Source: Corallochytrium limacisporum (Eukaryota > Opisthokonta). From it: 42,101 bases of DNA. The stretch spans positions 19,576 through 61,676 of the forward strand of contig PDIP01000079.1 of NCBI GenBank assembly GCA_002811645.1. The letters run 5' to 3'. Position 1 is the first letter of the stretch; every line of letters starts with the position of its first letter. The notes beneath the pieces were generated by a model. The model worked only from the letters and a program-made list of their open reading frames with translations. It was not told the DNA's origin and did no database searches. Below, in pieces: positions 27,857 through 37,400 of this stretch. Both the position numbers and the translations under genes were made by a program.

Positions 27857-29107
27857 TCATGCCATCTGTCCTCCAGCGGCACCCATGGCTGCCAGCAGCT
27901 GGGCCTGGTTACGGTACGGATCATCAGGAACAATGGAAACAAAGAAGTCGCGCACCAGCAGCACAGTGGCCTTCACCACACCAAGGCGCTGGGGCTCTTG
28001 AGGTTGCTCACTTTGTTCGCTTCCATCCTGACCCTGTCGCTGTGCTTCGGCAGTGCCATTAGCCGAGTCTTCTGCAGATGCGTCATCTTCGCCACCTTCC
28101 CTCTCAGAGCTGTCACGTGGCTGAGCCCGCTCAGTCACGGTCTCTTCCCGCTGTTGTTCATCTGATGGAGGCTGGTTCCCCTCTTGTCTCCGCTGTTCCT
28201 CCTCTGCTGCCTGACGGCGTCGTGCCTCCTCACGCTCCTTGCGTTCCTGTGCTTCCCGTTCCTGCTGACGCCTTCGCATAGGATCCAGATAGTACTCATA
28301 CATGGCCTGCTGCATGAGGTAGATGCCCAGACCGAGCAATGCCACCGCCGCGACACGAGCCCAGTTTCCGTGTTGTGCCATGACAAAAACCATGACCAAA
28401 GCCTTCACTAGGGTCCATACTAGGCTATGGTTGTGGCGCTCAGCAATACCCATGTCTTGTCCATTGTCCTCGACAAGAGCCTGCAGGCGGAAGCGACCTT
28501 CATCCTCGTCCACGTTCTCATCATTGTTCTCCTCGACCTCTTCAACTTCGATAGGTCCCTCCACGTTAGTTTCGGGTTCACGACCCTGAGTGTTCTGGCT
28601 CGTCCCAAAGACGCCTGAGTGAGCTTCCTTTGTGAAATAGCCGCTCGCACCTGCCCCAGCAGCCGGTAGGCACTGGGCCGGAACTGCGTACGGCAGGCCA
28701 TTGTAGTGGCACACAACCCATTGTCCATCAAAGCCAGGGAAGGGAGCTGGTAGGGCAGGGTACGCTGTCGGTTGAGGAGTCCGGCAGTACTGTTGTGGTG
28801 TCCGAGCTGGCTGGGAACTTGTTTCAACCTCTGCTGCCTTGACGGGCTCCTTTGCTTTTCCAACTACGACTTCCTGGTCCTTGCTAATCACGAAGCACTC
28901 CACTTTTCCGTCCGTGGCAACGCTATACAGTGGACACGTCGATGCGACTTCCTTGCCCTTGACTATCCATTTCTGTTCTTCATTTATTCCGTACTCTTTG
29001 CTCAAGAGTTTTTTGGCTGATCCTACAGTGTCCAAAGCCATGGCCTGGGCCTTAAGCACGGCCCTACTCGGGATGTGTCGTGCGTATATTTCTACTGAAG
29101 CCGTCAT
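27857..29107 (-). CDS. HERP-like ER membrane protein (ERAD component)
   Basis: Probable homologue of HERPUD/Usa1-type proteins that organise the Hrd1 ubiquitin-ligase complex for ER-associated degradation. The 416 residues start with a ubiquitin-like domain (about 3-77: VEIYARHI...AKKLLSKEYG...QKWIVKGKEV...KVECFVIS). A Pro-rich linker and an acidic block (186-204) follow. Two closely spaced hydrophobic helices (about 228-245 and 249-268) form a hairpin. Then comes a charged Arg/Glu/Gln helix (275-320), an acidic linker, and a conserved C-terminal segment VLLVRDFFVSIVPDDP (about 382-397) that resembles the FFASLLPEGP end of human HERP. No signal peptide, as expected for a tail that faces the cytosol. 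The ubiquitin-like match alone would be weak; the combination is what supports the call. Confidence 0.6.
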   Translation of the reverse strand: MTASVEIYARHIPSRAVLKAQAMALDTVGSAKKLLSKEYGINEEQKWIVKGKEVASTCPLYSVATDGKVECFVISKDQEVVVGKAKEPVKAAEVETSSQPARTPQQYCRTPQPTAYPALPAPFPGFDGQWVVCHYNGLPYAVPAQCLPAAGAGASGYFTKEAHSGVFGTSQNTQGREPETNVEGPIEVEEVEENNDENVDEDEGRFRLQALVEDNGQDMGIAERHNHSLVWTLVKALVMVFVMAQHGNWARVAAVALLGLGIYLMQQAMYEYYLDPMRRRQQEREAQERKEREEARRRQAAEEEQRRQEGNQPPSDEQQREETVTERAQPRDSSEREGGEDDASAEDSANGTAEAQRQGQDGSEQSEQPQEPQRLGVVKATVLLVRDFFVSIVPDDPYRNQAQLLAAMGAAGGQMA

Positions 29108-29287
29108 GGTTAACTTGCTGACAAAAGAATTTGTCTCCCGGAAATTCTATCACACCACTTATGATTCGCAAATTGGATAAACACTGAGTATTCCCTATCA
29201 CATCCATACAGACGAGTAGTCATTATAAATCACAAGTTCACAGTATAAGTCTTAAATTGTAATGGTTGGGTTCAAATAGCACCATTG

Positions 29288-29308
29288 CCATACTCCACAC
29301 AAGTATGG
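29288..29308. repeat. Inverted repeat upstream of the HERP-like gene
   Basis: Perfect 7-bp arms CCATACT and AGTATGG with a 7-base spacer, about 180 bases before the start codon. A similar arrangement lies before the NOMO-like gene (34268-34289). Confidence 0.6.
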
Positions 29309-30559
29309 TTAGGCGTACCTTCAATTGCATACGACCTTGTAGAACGTCGTTTGGAACCACGAACGCGAACCCTTTGCCTGCGAATCTATGTTCCTGGCGG
29401 GCTTAACCAACAAGTGGTCTGCGGGTCCTACAGGGGATGGTCTATTTATTGTCTCGGTTGCACGTTCGTCACGGGACGGATTGGGGTGCGTGATGTGTCA
29501 ATCTGGCGTTCGCTTCCTGCTCCATCCCAAGCGACTCCGATTTTCCCCTTGCACCCCCTCTTAACCCCTCTTGCGGTCTACCCCTTCCACTGTCCTGGGC
29601 TTTTGTCTTCTGCATTTTCTCCCTTTCTCTTTCTTATTTTTTCTTCTTTGGGCCTCCGGTGCGAACTGTGGTCAGTCAGAAATTCCCTCTCTCGTGTCTC
29701 CCGACTGCAAAGGGTGTCATGCTATGAAACCGTTCTCCGCTGGTTTCACCACTTCTTGATTTTCTTTTTCCTTGGACTCTCGGGCAGTTTGCTACGGGCC
29801 TTGGCCTTCCTCGCCACACACATTCCCCATCGTCTTCCCATCGTCCGCTCAGCGGGCTTCCGGATGGGCCCCAAGGGTCGACGAAACAACGGACCTCTCT
29901 CCTGAAGTGCTGACACCTGGGCAGGGACGAAAAAAAAAAGTGGGCGGGGGTATACTGAGACAGTGGCAACCTGAGCTTTGCAACGGTGTGGCCATTCTCC
30001 GTTTCCCTCTCTCCCCTTTTTCCTTTTTTTTTCTTTCTTCCTTTTCTCATCTACTCTTATTCCCCCCTTGGAGAAACTTTGCACCGCGGTCGGCTTGGGA
30101 AGAAGGAAAACTACCAAGGACGACAGAGGTCGTGCAGGGGTAGGGGTGTGGGGACAAATTAACACAAGAGATGGCTGGGTATTTTTTTCTTCTTCCTTTA
30201 ATTCTGGGCGTTGACCAAAATTGTAAATCGTGTGTCGTCCTGTCCCGTTATAATTGTATGGGATGGAGCACACCACCCTTTCCCGCCAGGAAGTTTTACT
30301 ACCTTTGGAGCGCCGCTGGTCCACGGCCTCCGACAAATTCTTTTGTTCCTTTTCTTTTTCTTTTCGAACTGACGCCGCCGTAAATCACGCGGGGTCAGCC
30401 GGGTTCATCGGGCCAGTTCTCCGGGTCTTTTTCTTTTTTTTTTTTTGCGAGTTTTCTTCGCACCTGACCACTTTTCCTTTCCATTTATCCGTGCCAGAGG
30501 GTAGGGCAGGGAGGGAGGGGAGGGAGAAAAAATGGGGGTAAAAATAGTGGGCGCACTAC

Positions 30560-30586
30560 CTCCCTTCCCCTCCCTTCCCCTCCCTG
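30560..30586. repeat. Pyrimidine decamer tandem repeat
   Basis: CTCCCTTCCC repeated about 2.6 times head to tail; pure polypyrimidine on the plus strand. Confidence 0.75.
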
Positions 30587-31521
30587 ATTCTGTCTGGTAC
30601 ATTTACCTCCGCAGCTGCAGCCGTTGACCTGGCCAGCGTTGATTGGTCGGTCGGAGCCTCTCCCCGCGGGGAGGGGGGGGTGGTCGCGCTGGGCCTCCGT
30701 ACCCCTTCCGGGAAGAAATTGCGATGTGCCATGCGATGGATTATGGCAAGCACGTCAGCTATAGATGACCGGTGTTGCAGTATGTATATAGAAAGTAGAA
30801 GACTATTACTATCATCTTGTCACTTCTTGGGTTGCTCTGGTTGTGTGCACCGGTGACATGCCCGACTGTCGACGTGTCCGACCCCAATAATTGCGTTGCG
30901 CCCCCTCCCCCCCCCACAAATTTACGCGGCTACAGAAACGGAGAGGCCTGGTCAGTAGTAAATATACCCGAGTTGAAAAACGTAGCGATGGACCAGAAGC
31001 CCGAGACGAGTACGTCGAAGTGCAACCGTGAAAATAGTCACGGTACGCACGGAGCACTGTGTGGTACGCTCGGCCCATAATGGAACGCAACCGATCTGTG
31101 GCCAAAACTATGCATACTCGCGATAAGATCACCGGAAGCAACAGCGAGCTTGGCATAGTTTCTTGGTGGTGAAAGGTTGTCCCGCTTCCTCTCTTCCCGC
31201 CCCCTCCCCCCGGCCCCTGGAGCCAGCCCTTGAGCGGAGGAAAGCAGTCCTACAGCCGATCTCGATTCTGGGGCCTATTTTCGACGTGAATAATATTTGT
31301 CTGAATCAAATGGTTTCCCGGGTCTGTCCCGGAAGAGGGGCGCGGGTTCCGGTCGTAAACATCACGATGGTGAGAAGGTTGAAAAGTAATAGCTTGGGTG
31401 GAACGGTGGAGAGCTGGATCCGCGCGTATCCTGATGGTTGTACACTCATCAGTTTTTGTTCGCTTCGGTTTCATCATGATGTGAAAAGAAGAGGGATAAG
31501 TTCGTTGCTAAATACCAGATC

Positions 31522-33117
31522 ATGGCGGCCGTACCAACACGGGTGCTGCCCGCGCAGCGGCACGGATCATACTCAGGGACGCGAATCCAGGGGTATCTCA
31601 TGAAATGGACCAATCTGGCCTTTGGATATCAGAGACGGTACGTTGTAGTTACCAGGGGGCTCCTGGGTTACGCGTACAGCGAAGAGGACTACCACGCAGG
31701 GGCTGGCCGTGGGTCTATGGTCATGAGAGGTGCCGTAGTCACACGCGATCCTACCGACAGCGAAAGCTTCACGGTTGAGACCTACGCAGCGAAATACTAC
31801 TTGCGGGCAAGTTCTCCAGCTGATAGGGACCGCTGGTTGACAGCTCTCGAGCTGGCCAGTAAGGACAGTACGGCGGTTGATGGAGAAGCCGTGGATACAC
31901 TAATGATCCTGCAAACGCTGAATCTGCGCCTGTACGAGGTATCGGATCTCAAAAAGAACATGGACCGCGTACTGCAGAGTACAAAGTCAATACTAAGGCA
32001 GGAGAAGGTACCGATTGATGCCGGAATGTTTGATGGCATTGCAGATAGCCTGCGGACCCAGATCCACTTTCTAGATGGGGCGTTGGAGAGCTTTATCAAC
32101 AGTGTGGATACACAACAAAAGCAGTGGCGTAAGGACATTATGGACGAGGTCAAAAGGATCAAAGAAGCTGGTATGTCTGATGCAGGCACTCCAGTTATTA
32201 CTCCACGCACTCCGCGGGCTGCGCTGGCACCCCTCCGTTCCCAAGACATATTGCTAGCGCGGGTGGATTCGTTGTCGAGGCGTGGCGATGACTACGACGA
32301 CGATGACGATAGCTTCTATGACGCTGGAGAGAGCATCATTGCATCCTCGGCAGGAGTAGAGGAGAAGCCTGATGTGATGGAAACAGAGCTGCAAAAAGAA
32401 GCAAAGGCCGCCCATGCAGCCATTCGAGGGATCCGAAAGTCACTTACCAAGCCACTACCGGACGGATTCGACGATACGGACCTACTGCGCTTTCTGATTG
32501 CCCGCAACTTTGACATTGCAAAAGCCACGGCAATGCTGGATTCCTGTATTGATTGGAGACAGTCCTTTTTGCCTGCTACCATTACTACCGAAGAGGTTCA
32601 ATCGGAGCTGGGGAAGGGATCCATATTCCTCTGTGGTCACGACCTTGAGAAGCGGCCAATTCTCATCTTGGACCTAGGCAAGAACACACCCAGCAACACT
32701 GACATTGTGATCTTCACAAGAATGGTAGTATTATTTATGGAAAGCGTAGTTGACTGTATGCCACACAATGTGCACCAATTTACCATGATCCTGGATTTCA
32801 ACACCTTCTCCCTGAATTCCGCTGACATGAATCAGACTAAGGGGCTCTTCCAGGTATTGTCGGACTACTACCCAGAGCGACTTGGATGTTGCCTCTTGGT
32901 GGATGCTCCATGGATGTTCAATGCAGTTTGGTATGCTCTAAAAGGTCTCATGAGCCCGCGGACCATCTCCAAGATTCATTTCATCAATCGTGGAGACATA
33001 CCCAAATATATCGAAGGAAAAGAAATACCACAGCGGTTTGGAGGACGGATGGACTATGAGTACTCTGTGGACCCGAAGGCGCCCCTTGGGCCCGCCACTA
33101 AATACTTGACCCCTTAG
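31522..33117 (+). CDS. PH-FFAT-Sec14 (CRAL-TRIO) lipid-transfer protein
   Basis: Probable lipid-transfer protein at ER contact sites. Of 531 residues, about 20-112 form a PH domain of the OSBP type (GYLMKWTNLAFGYQRRYVVV, ending DRWLTALELA). Residues about 120-215 resemble the helical segment that follows the PH domain in OSBP (VSDLKKNMDRVLQSTK, FINSVDTQQKQWRKDI). An acidic run (256-263, DDYDDDDD) leads straight into SFYDAGE (264-270), which matches the FFAT consensus E-F-F/Y-D-A-x-E except Ser at position 1; FFAT motifs bind VAP proteins of the ER. A CRAL-TRIO N-terminal helix domain (about 310-350, LLRFLIARNFDIAKATAML) and the Sec14 lipid-binding domain (about 357-520, FTMILDFNTFSL, YYPERLGCCLLVDAPWMFN, IPQRFGG) follow. 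The lipid cargo is unknown. Its stop codon overlaps that of the next gene on the opposite strand. Confidence 0.88.
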   Translation: MAAVPTRVLPAQRHGSYSGTRIQGYLMKWTNLAFGYQRRYVVVTRGLLGYAYSEEDYHAGAGRGSMVMRGAVVTRDPTDSESFTVETYAAKYYLRASSPADRDRWLTALELASKDSTAVDGEAVDTLMILQTLNLRLYEVSDLKKNMDRVLQSTKSILRQEKVPIDAGMFDGIADSLRTQIHFLDGALESFINSVDTQQKQWRKDIMDEVKRIKEAGMSDAGTPVITPRTPRAALAPLRSQDILLARVDSLSRRGDDYDDDDDSFYDAGESIIASSAGVEEKPDVMETELQKEAKAAHAAIRGIRKSLTKPLPDGFDDTDLLRFLIARNFDIAKATAMLDSCIDWRQSFLPATITTEEVQSELGKGSIFLCGHDLEKRPILILDLGKNTPSNTDIVIFTRMVVLFMESVVDCMPHNVHQFTMILDFNTFSLNSADMNQTKGLFQVLSDYYPERLGCCLLVDAPWMFNAVWYALKGLMSPRTISKIHFINRGDIPKYIEGKEIPQRFGGRMDYEYSVDPKAPLGPATKYLTP

Positions 33118-33689
33118 ATAGGACTTTGGAAGAGGTCCATGGGAGGGCTACAGTCACTGCTGATGCCATCAGGAGACTCATCATCTCCATCTTTGGGAGA
33201 ACGATCAAATGTCAGCTGCCGTCGAGTAGGGTCATTCTTGTCCAACGGTACGAGGATGCGGCGACCGCGTCGAGTGGCGGCTCTAGGTGCTACCTGTGTC
33301 GGAACCTTGCCGTCGCTGCCCGATATGTTTTTCTTTTTGCACTGACGGTACACTGTCTTTGCATCGGGGGATATTGGAGTGGCACACGGAACATAGCGGT
33401 GACTGGATTGCGAACCCGACGGTGGGTCACCCATCCGCCGCTCTTGGTCACGAATGTCAAACGCAGTCTGCAGCGATCGACTGGCCTCAATAAGCATCCT
33501 CCGATTTTCTGATAACTCGTCAGGGCTAGGTACCTGATTGTTCCTCAATCGACGAGAATGAGATGATTCTGCAGGTGTATGTGGCACTTCCATGCTCTGC
33601 AGTGGAGAATGCCGCGAGTCCAGTGTGCTGATCATCGTTGCAAGATCGGCATCCATAGTCGATTCACACACAATGTCCGATGGGTACAT
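33114..33689 (-). CDS. Unknown disordered Ser-Pro-rich protein with RxLxF motif
   Basis: Not recognised. The 191-residue frame (or 180 from the Met at 33656, MDADLATMIST) is hydrophilic, with no membrane segment or globular pattern. It carries seven Ser-Pro and two Thr-Pro sites, a basic patch ATRRGRRI and the sequence TRRQLTFDRSP (codons around 33198-33226), in which RQLTF fits the cyclin-docking RxL motif. Such a pattern suits a target of cyclin-dependent kinase, perhaps nuclear, but this is inference. One helix is likely (SENRRMLIEASRSLQTAFDIRDQE). Coding status is supported by the clean frame filling the space up to the stop codon of the PH-Sec14 gene; the two stop codons (TAG plus, TAA minus) overlap by two bases. 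Confidence 0.6.
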   Translation of the reverse strand: MYPSDIVCESTMDADLATMISTLDSRHSPLQSMEVPHTPAESSHSRRLRNNQVPSPDELSENRRMLIEASRSLQTAFDIRDQERRMGDPPSGSQSSHRYVPCATPISPDAKTVYRQCKKKNISGSDGKVPTQVAPRAATRRGRRILVPLDKNDPTRRQLTFDRSPKDGDDESPDGISSDCSPPMDLFQSPI

Positions 33690-34429
33690 TCAGTTCTGCC
33701 ACCTCTGGAATCTGTGTGGAGAGCAATACAAGGTGCTGTGGACAACGTGCTCCGTCGCCACGACTGCGCCAGTCACAAGTACCTATTTGGTAGGCGCTGA
33801 AATCCAATCAGCAGGTGCTGAACAAAACGATCGAGTCCGAGACCCGCGTTTCCCCCCACCGGATGGGGGGAAGGGTGACAGCCGGCTTTTGAGACTTCTT
33901 TTCCAACCCCGGTTGTTGAGACTCGTAGCGATTACCTGTATATACATCGATAACGTATTCATGTAAGGTAGGGTTAAAACATTCAATATGAAAAGTAGTC
34001 AACAATAGTATACGTATAAAAATGACCTGTATCACTACTCCTTTCGCGCGAAAAAAGGGACCCCAGTGACGCCCCAGCAGGGAGACAGGGCTGCCCGAGC
34101 CGGGACTCCGCCGGAGGGGGCGACCAGGGCTTGCGCTCAGCACTGCTACCCGTATTGAGGCTTGCGGGCGATACCAAGGGGTATAAGAGCGGTGTCGAAA
34201 AGTTCCCAATATGGCCTGGTGCTCGTTTCCTTATTTCAAAGACTCACCAACAAGACTTTCAGGGTGTCTACACTGTAGGAAAAGTGTAGAAGGAATCACG
34301 TCAACGTGGGCGATAACATGCGGTTTGTTGTCGGCGACAGGACAAATCGAGTGACGTAAAATTGTGCGCAGTAGTTCAAAACCATGTGACCCCTGATCAA
34401 AGTTTGGGACTTGACCAAGTGGACCTCAA
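33690..34429. other. Divergent intergenic region upstream of the NOMO-like gene
   Basis: 740 bases with no gene seen. It contains a GTATAAGAG string at 34181-34189, about 245 bases before the NOMO-like start and a possible TATA element, and an inverted repeat at 34268-34289. Confidence 0.5.
34268..34289. repeat. Inverted repeat upstream of the NOMO-like gene
   Basis: Perfect 7-bp arms CTACACT and AGTGTAG with an 8-base spacer, about 140 bases before the start codon. Compare 29288-29308. Confidence 0.6.
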
Positions 34430-37400
34430 GTGACCGAGATGAGGCGAAGACATTCGTTCCTGTGGTCGATCACAGGACTGACCGTGGTCCTACTCCTCTT
34501 GGGACATGCATGGGCAGCTGAGACTTCCGACCCGGAAGTAGATAGTGTGGACTCCGGTGTACAGTCTGCGGAAAATAAGGTAGATCCCGAACATGATGTC
34601 TATTTTTCTGTGCAAGGCTATACACAGGCTGAAGGATGCAGAAACGGTTATCAAAACCTCGAGATCGGTTTGTTTCAAGGGGATGATCTATACAGAATTG
34701 CCACAACTGATGGGGTAGGCCGCTATGAATTTATTGATGTACCACCGGGTGAGTATGCGATCCGTACTCTTCATGAAAAGGATATGACCAAAACTTTGGT
34801 TCCAGACGAAGAAGAAAAGGATGTCAAAGAATTTGAGCAGCCAGATCAGCCGAGTGACATGGATGGCAGACAGAAAAGTATCCGTCCCAGTTGGGCCATC
34901 CCCGTAAAAGTTGTTGACCGCAGTGTGAAGATAGGACAAACTCTAACCGTCGTGGGTCCGACCGTCATGGGCCAGGTTGTTTTCAAGGATCAACTTTCGG
35001 AAGGCACTGCTCAGGATTCTGAAACACTGTTGGAGTTGGATTTATTTCGACGCATGGAAGGCGAAAGTCTCCTATTAGAACGCAGTTCCCTCATTCGCCG
35101 GTCCGGCGATACATATTACTACGAGGAGGTGCCTTGTGGCCAGTACATATTTTCATTGCGCGATCCCCAGAAACTAGTGGATGTCAATCTTCAGCAGGGT
35201 AAGAGAATGCGATTGTCCCCTGTGCTGCAAAAGCAACACAATATCGTCGCTGAGGTGTCGGAAGCGTATTTTGTTGCTAACTTTCGGACAATTGATGGAA
35301 AGCCGCTTTCGGGCGTTCGAGGTTTCTTTGATGGTGAGAAGCTGGCCAAAAGTTCATCGTCCGGTAATCTCAGCGTCTGGACGCGGAGCCTCGGATACAA
35401 GCCCATCGTCCAAGACGGCATTGACATTCAAGGGCCATCTGCGCCAGGGACTCTGTCGTTTAATCACACGCAGTGTATCTTTCCATCAGAATCTCTGGCA
35501 TCATTGCGACAAATTCGGGTTCAAAATCGTCGACAAGGAAATCAAGACAAAGTATCTCGGACGTACATTTGTGAGCGGGTGAGGCGATGCTTTCAAATTG
35601 AATTGGACGATTTTACGAAAACGGGGAACATAGTTGTCGTAAAGGTGTTTACTCCTGGCCCGGTCAGTGTACCTGTCCCAGAGGAAGCCAAGCGGTATCA
35701 ACTCTCACGAACCACTTACGATGGAGGGGAACTTGTATGTGACTCGTTCCCTTCAGATCATATCATCACAAATTGGGCACTGCCTGGTGGCAAGCAAGTA
35801 TATGTTCCAGGTAAACGGCCACGTTTCACACCAACACGGTCCATGTTTCCTTTTGTCGTTCCCATTCCAATGGCATCTGGCACATATCTCAACAGTGGAC
35901 GGGACGAAGTGCCATCGCAGAAGCCCCTGGCAACTATTTCCTATCAGACACCGTATATTGCGGGCCAGGTGCATCTTTTGCCGAACACTATGCAGCTTTT
36001 CCCGGATCCAAAGGACCTGTGGTCGAGAATTAAAGTGAAGGTGAAAAGCCGGGAGGAGACGGTGACACTTGAGCCCCACGCTGTCCAGGACCAACAGCAT
36101 GAGCCAAGTCACTTGGCTCATGCATTTTCCTATGGACCGCTTACCACCACGACCTACGATGTTGTGGTGGATGCCAACTTTTGGTGTTGGTCAAATGAGC
36201 ACATGTCGCTATCAGTGGGATCTGGTGGTATTGTCAAACCCGTTGTGGTGGGGTCAACGTGGAATAGTTCGTCGAGCGACAATGCTTATGTTGAATTCCA
36301 CCAGATCGGATTCTCTATACAAGTCCAAAGTCCCGGACCCATTGACCTTTCTGTGATCAAAGTGGGCCAGGGTGATGATCCTACTATGGCGGAATATTTT
36401 GTGAGACTCGATCGCAAGGGCCTCCATGTTCTTTGCTTACCGGATCTGGGTCCATATCGTATTCTGCCGGCTGGCGAACGTTTTCACTTTGTGCCAAAAA
36501 GGGATCTGATCGTCCAACCCAGCATTGCCACCCTATTTAACTCAAAATGGGAGGTCCTTGCTGATCTGAAACCCGATGAGTGGACTGCGGAATTTGTAGG
36601 CCATGTTTCCGTACCCGAGGCTACAGTGATACATCTCTTGAACGGAAAGCCAAAGACCGGAGAAGCCATCAAAGGCCTTGTCTCATCTCTGAAGATCTAC
36701 GTCATGTCCAACCTGACATATGAAGTGCACCAGGCAACCGTGCGTCTTCTGTCTGTGGGTTCTATGAGTGTGTATGGCCGAGACGTTGGCGATGATTCCG
36801 ATGGCGACGAGGAGGCAAAGACTGAACTCTTGATCAGCTTCCAAATGTCCCTTCCGTACGTAGGCGAATGGTACGTTGTGCCCAAATGGGACGATCGCGC
36901 CGTGTTTTATCCAGCATGGCACACGATTGTGCCATCGCTTGCCTCACCAGTGGGGCCCTTCCTGGAGCCAATGACTGCCGTAGCAGCACGTCCAGTGTCC
37001 GGTTGCCTGAAACCACGGGCCAGAGGACTGCCGGTTGTCATGCGTTGGACTGACGAGGTTTCCATGATGTCAAAGGAGGATTGTGTGTTTACCGATCGGA
37101 GCGGTTGCTTTACCATGCATCACGCTTTGCCGCTTCACGTCAAGCCAGTCTTGGCCCCACAGGAGCGCAGCTATGAACCGTTGGACATTGACGGAGATGG
37201 TATACCGGAACCGGTTCCAGCATCCATCGAAGAGAATTTGGGGTTGCCGGAAGAGGCAGTGGAAGCGTGGAACGAAGTCAGCGACGATCGTATATTCGTC
37301 ACACTGAAGACAATCACCCAGGGCACAATTCTCATTTCTCTGTTCGATAACCGGGCCCAACCGTTCGAAGATGTGACAATCCTGCTTTCCAGTGCTACGG

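Larger units (their letters stand above)
29108..31521. other. Divergent intergenic region between HERP-like and PH-Sec14 genes
   Basis: About 2.4 kb without a recognisable gene. It holds an inverted repeat CCATACT-7-AGTATGG at 29288-29308, T/C-rich tracts at 30000-30060 and 30424-30445, and a CTCCCTTCCC tandem repeat at 30560-30586. A frame at 29285-29905 (+) has no domain and is built from pyrimidine-rich DNA. Confidence 0.5.

Noticed and set aside
29285-29905. 206-residue plus-strand frame upstream of the PH-Sec14 gene
   Set aside because: Leu/Ser/Phe richness follows from pyrimidine-rich DNA; no domain, signal or family match.
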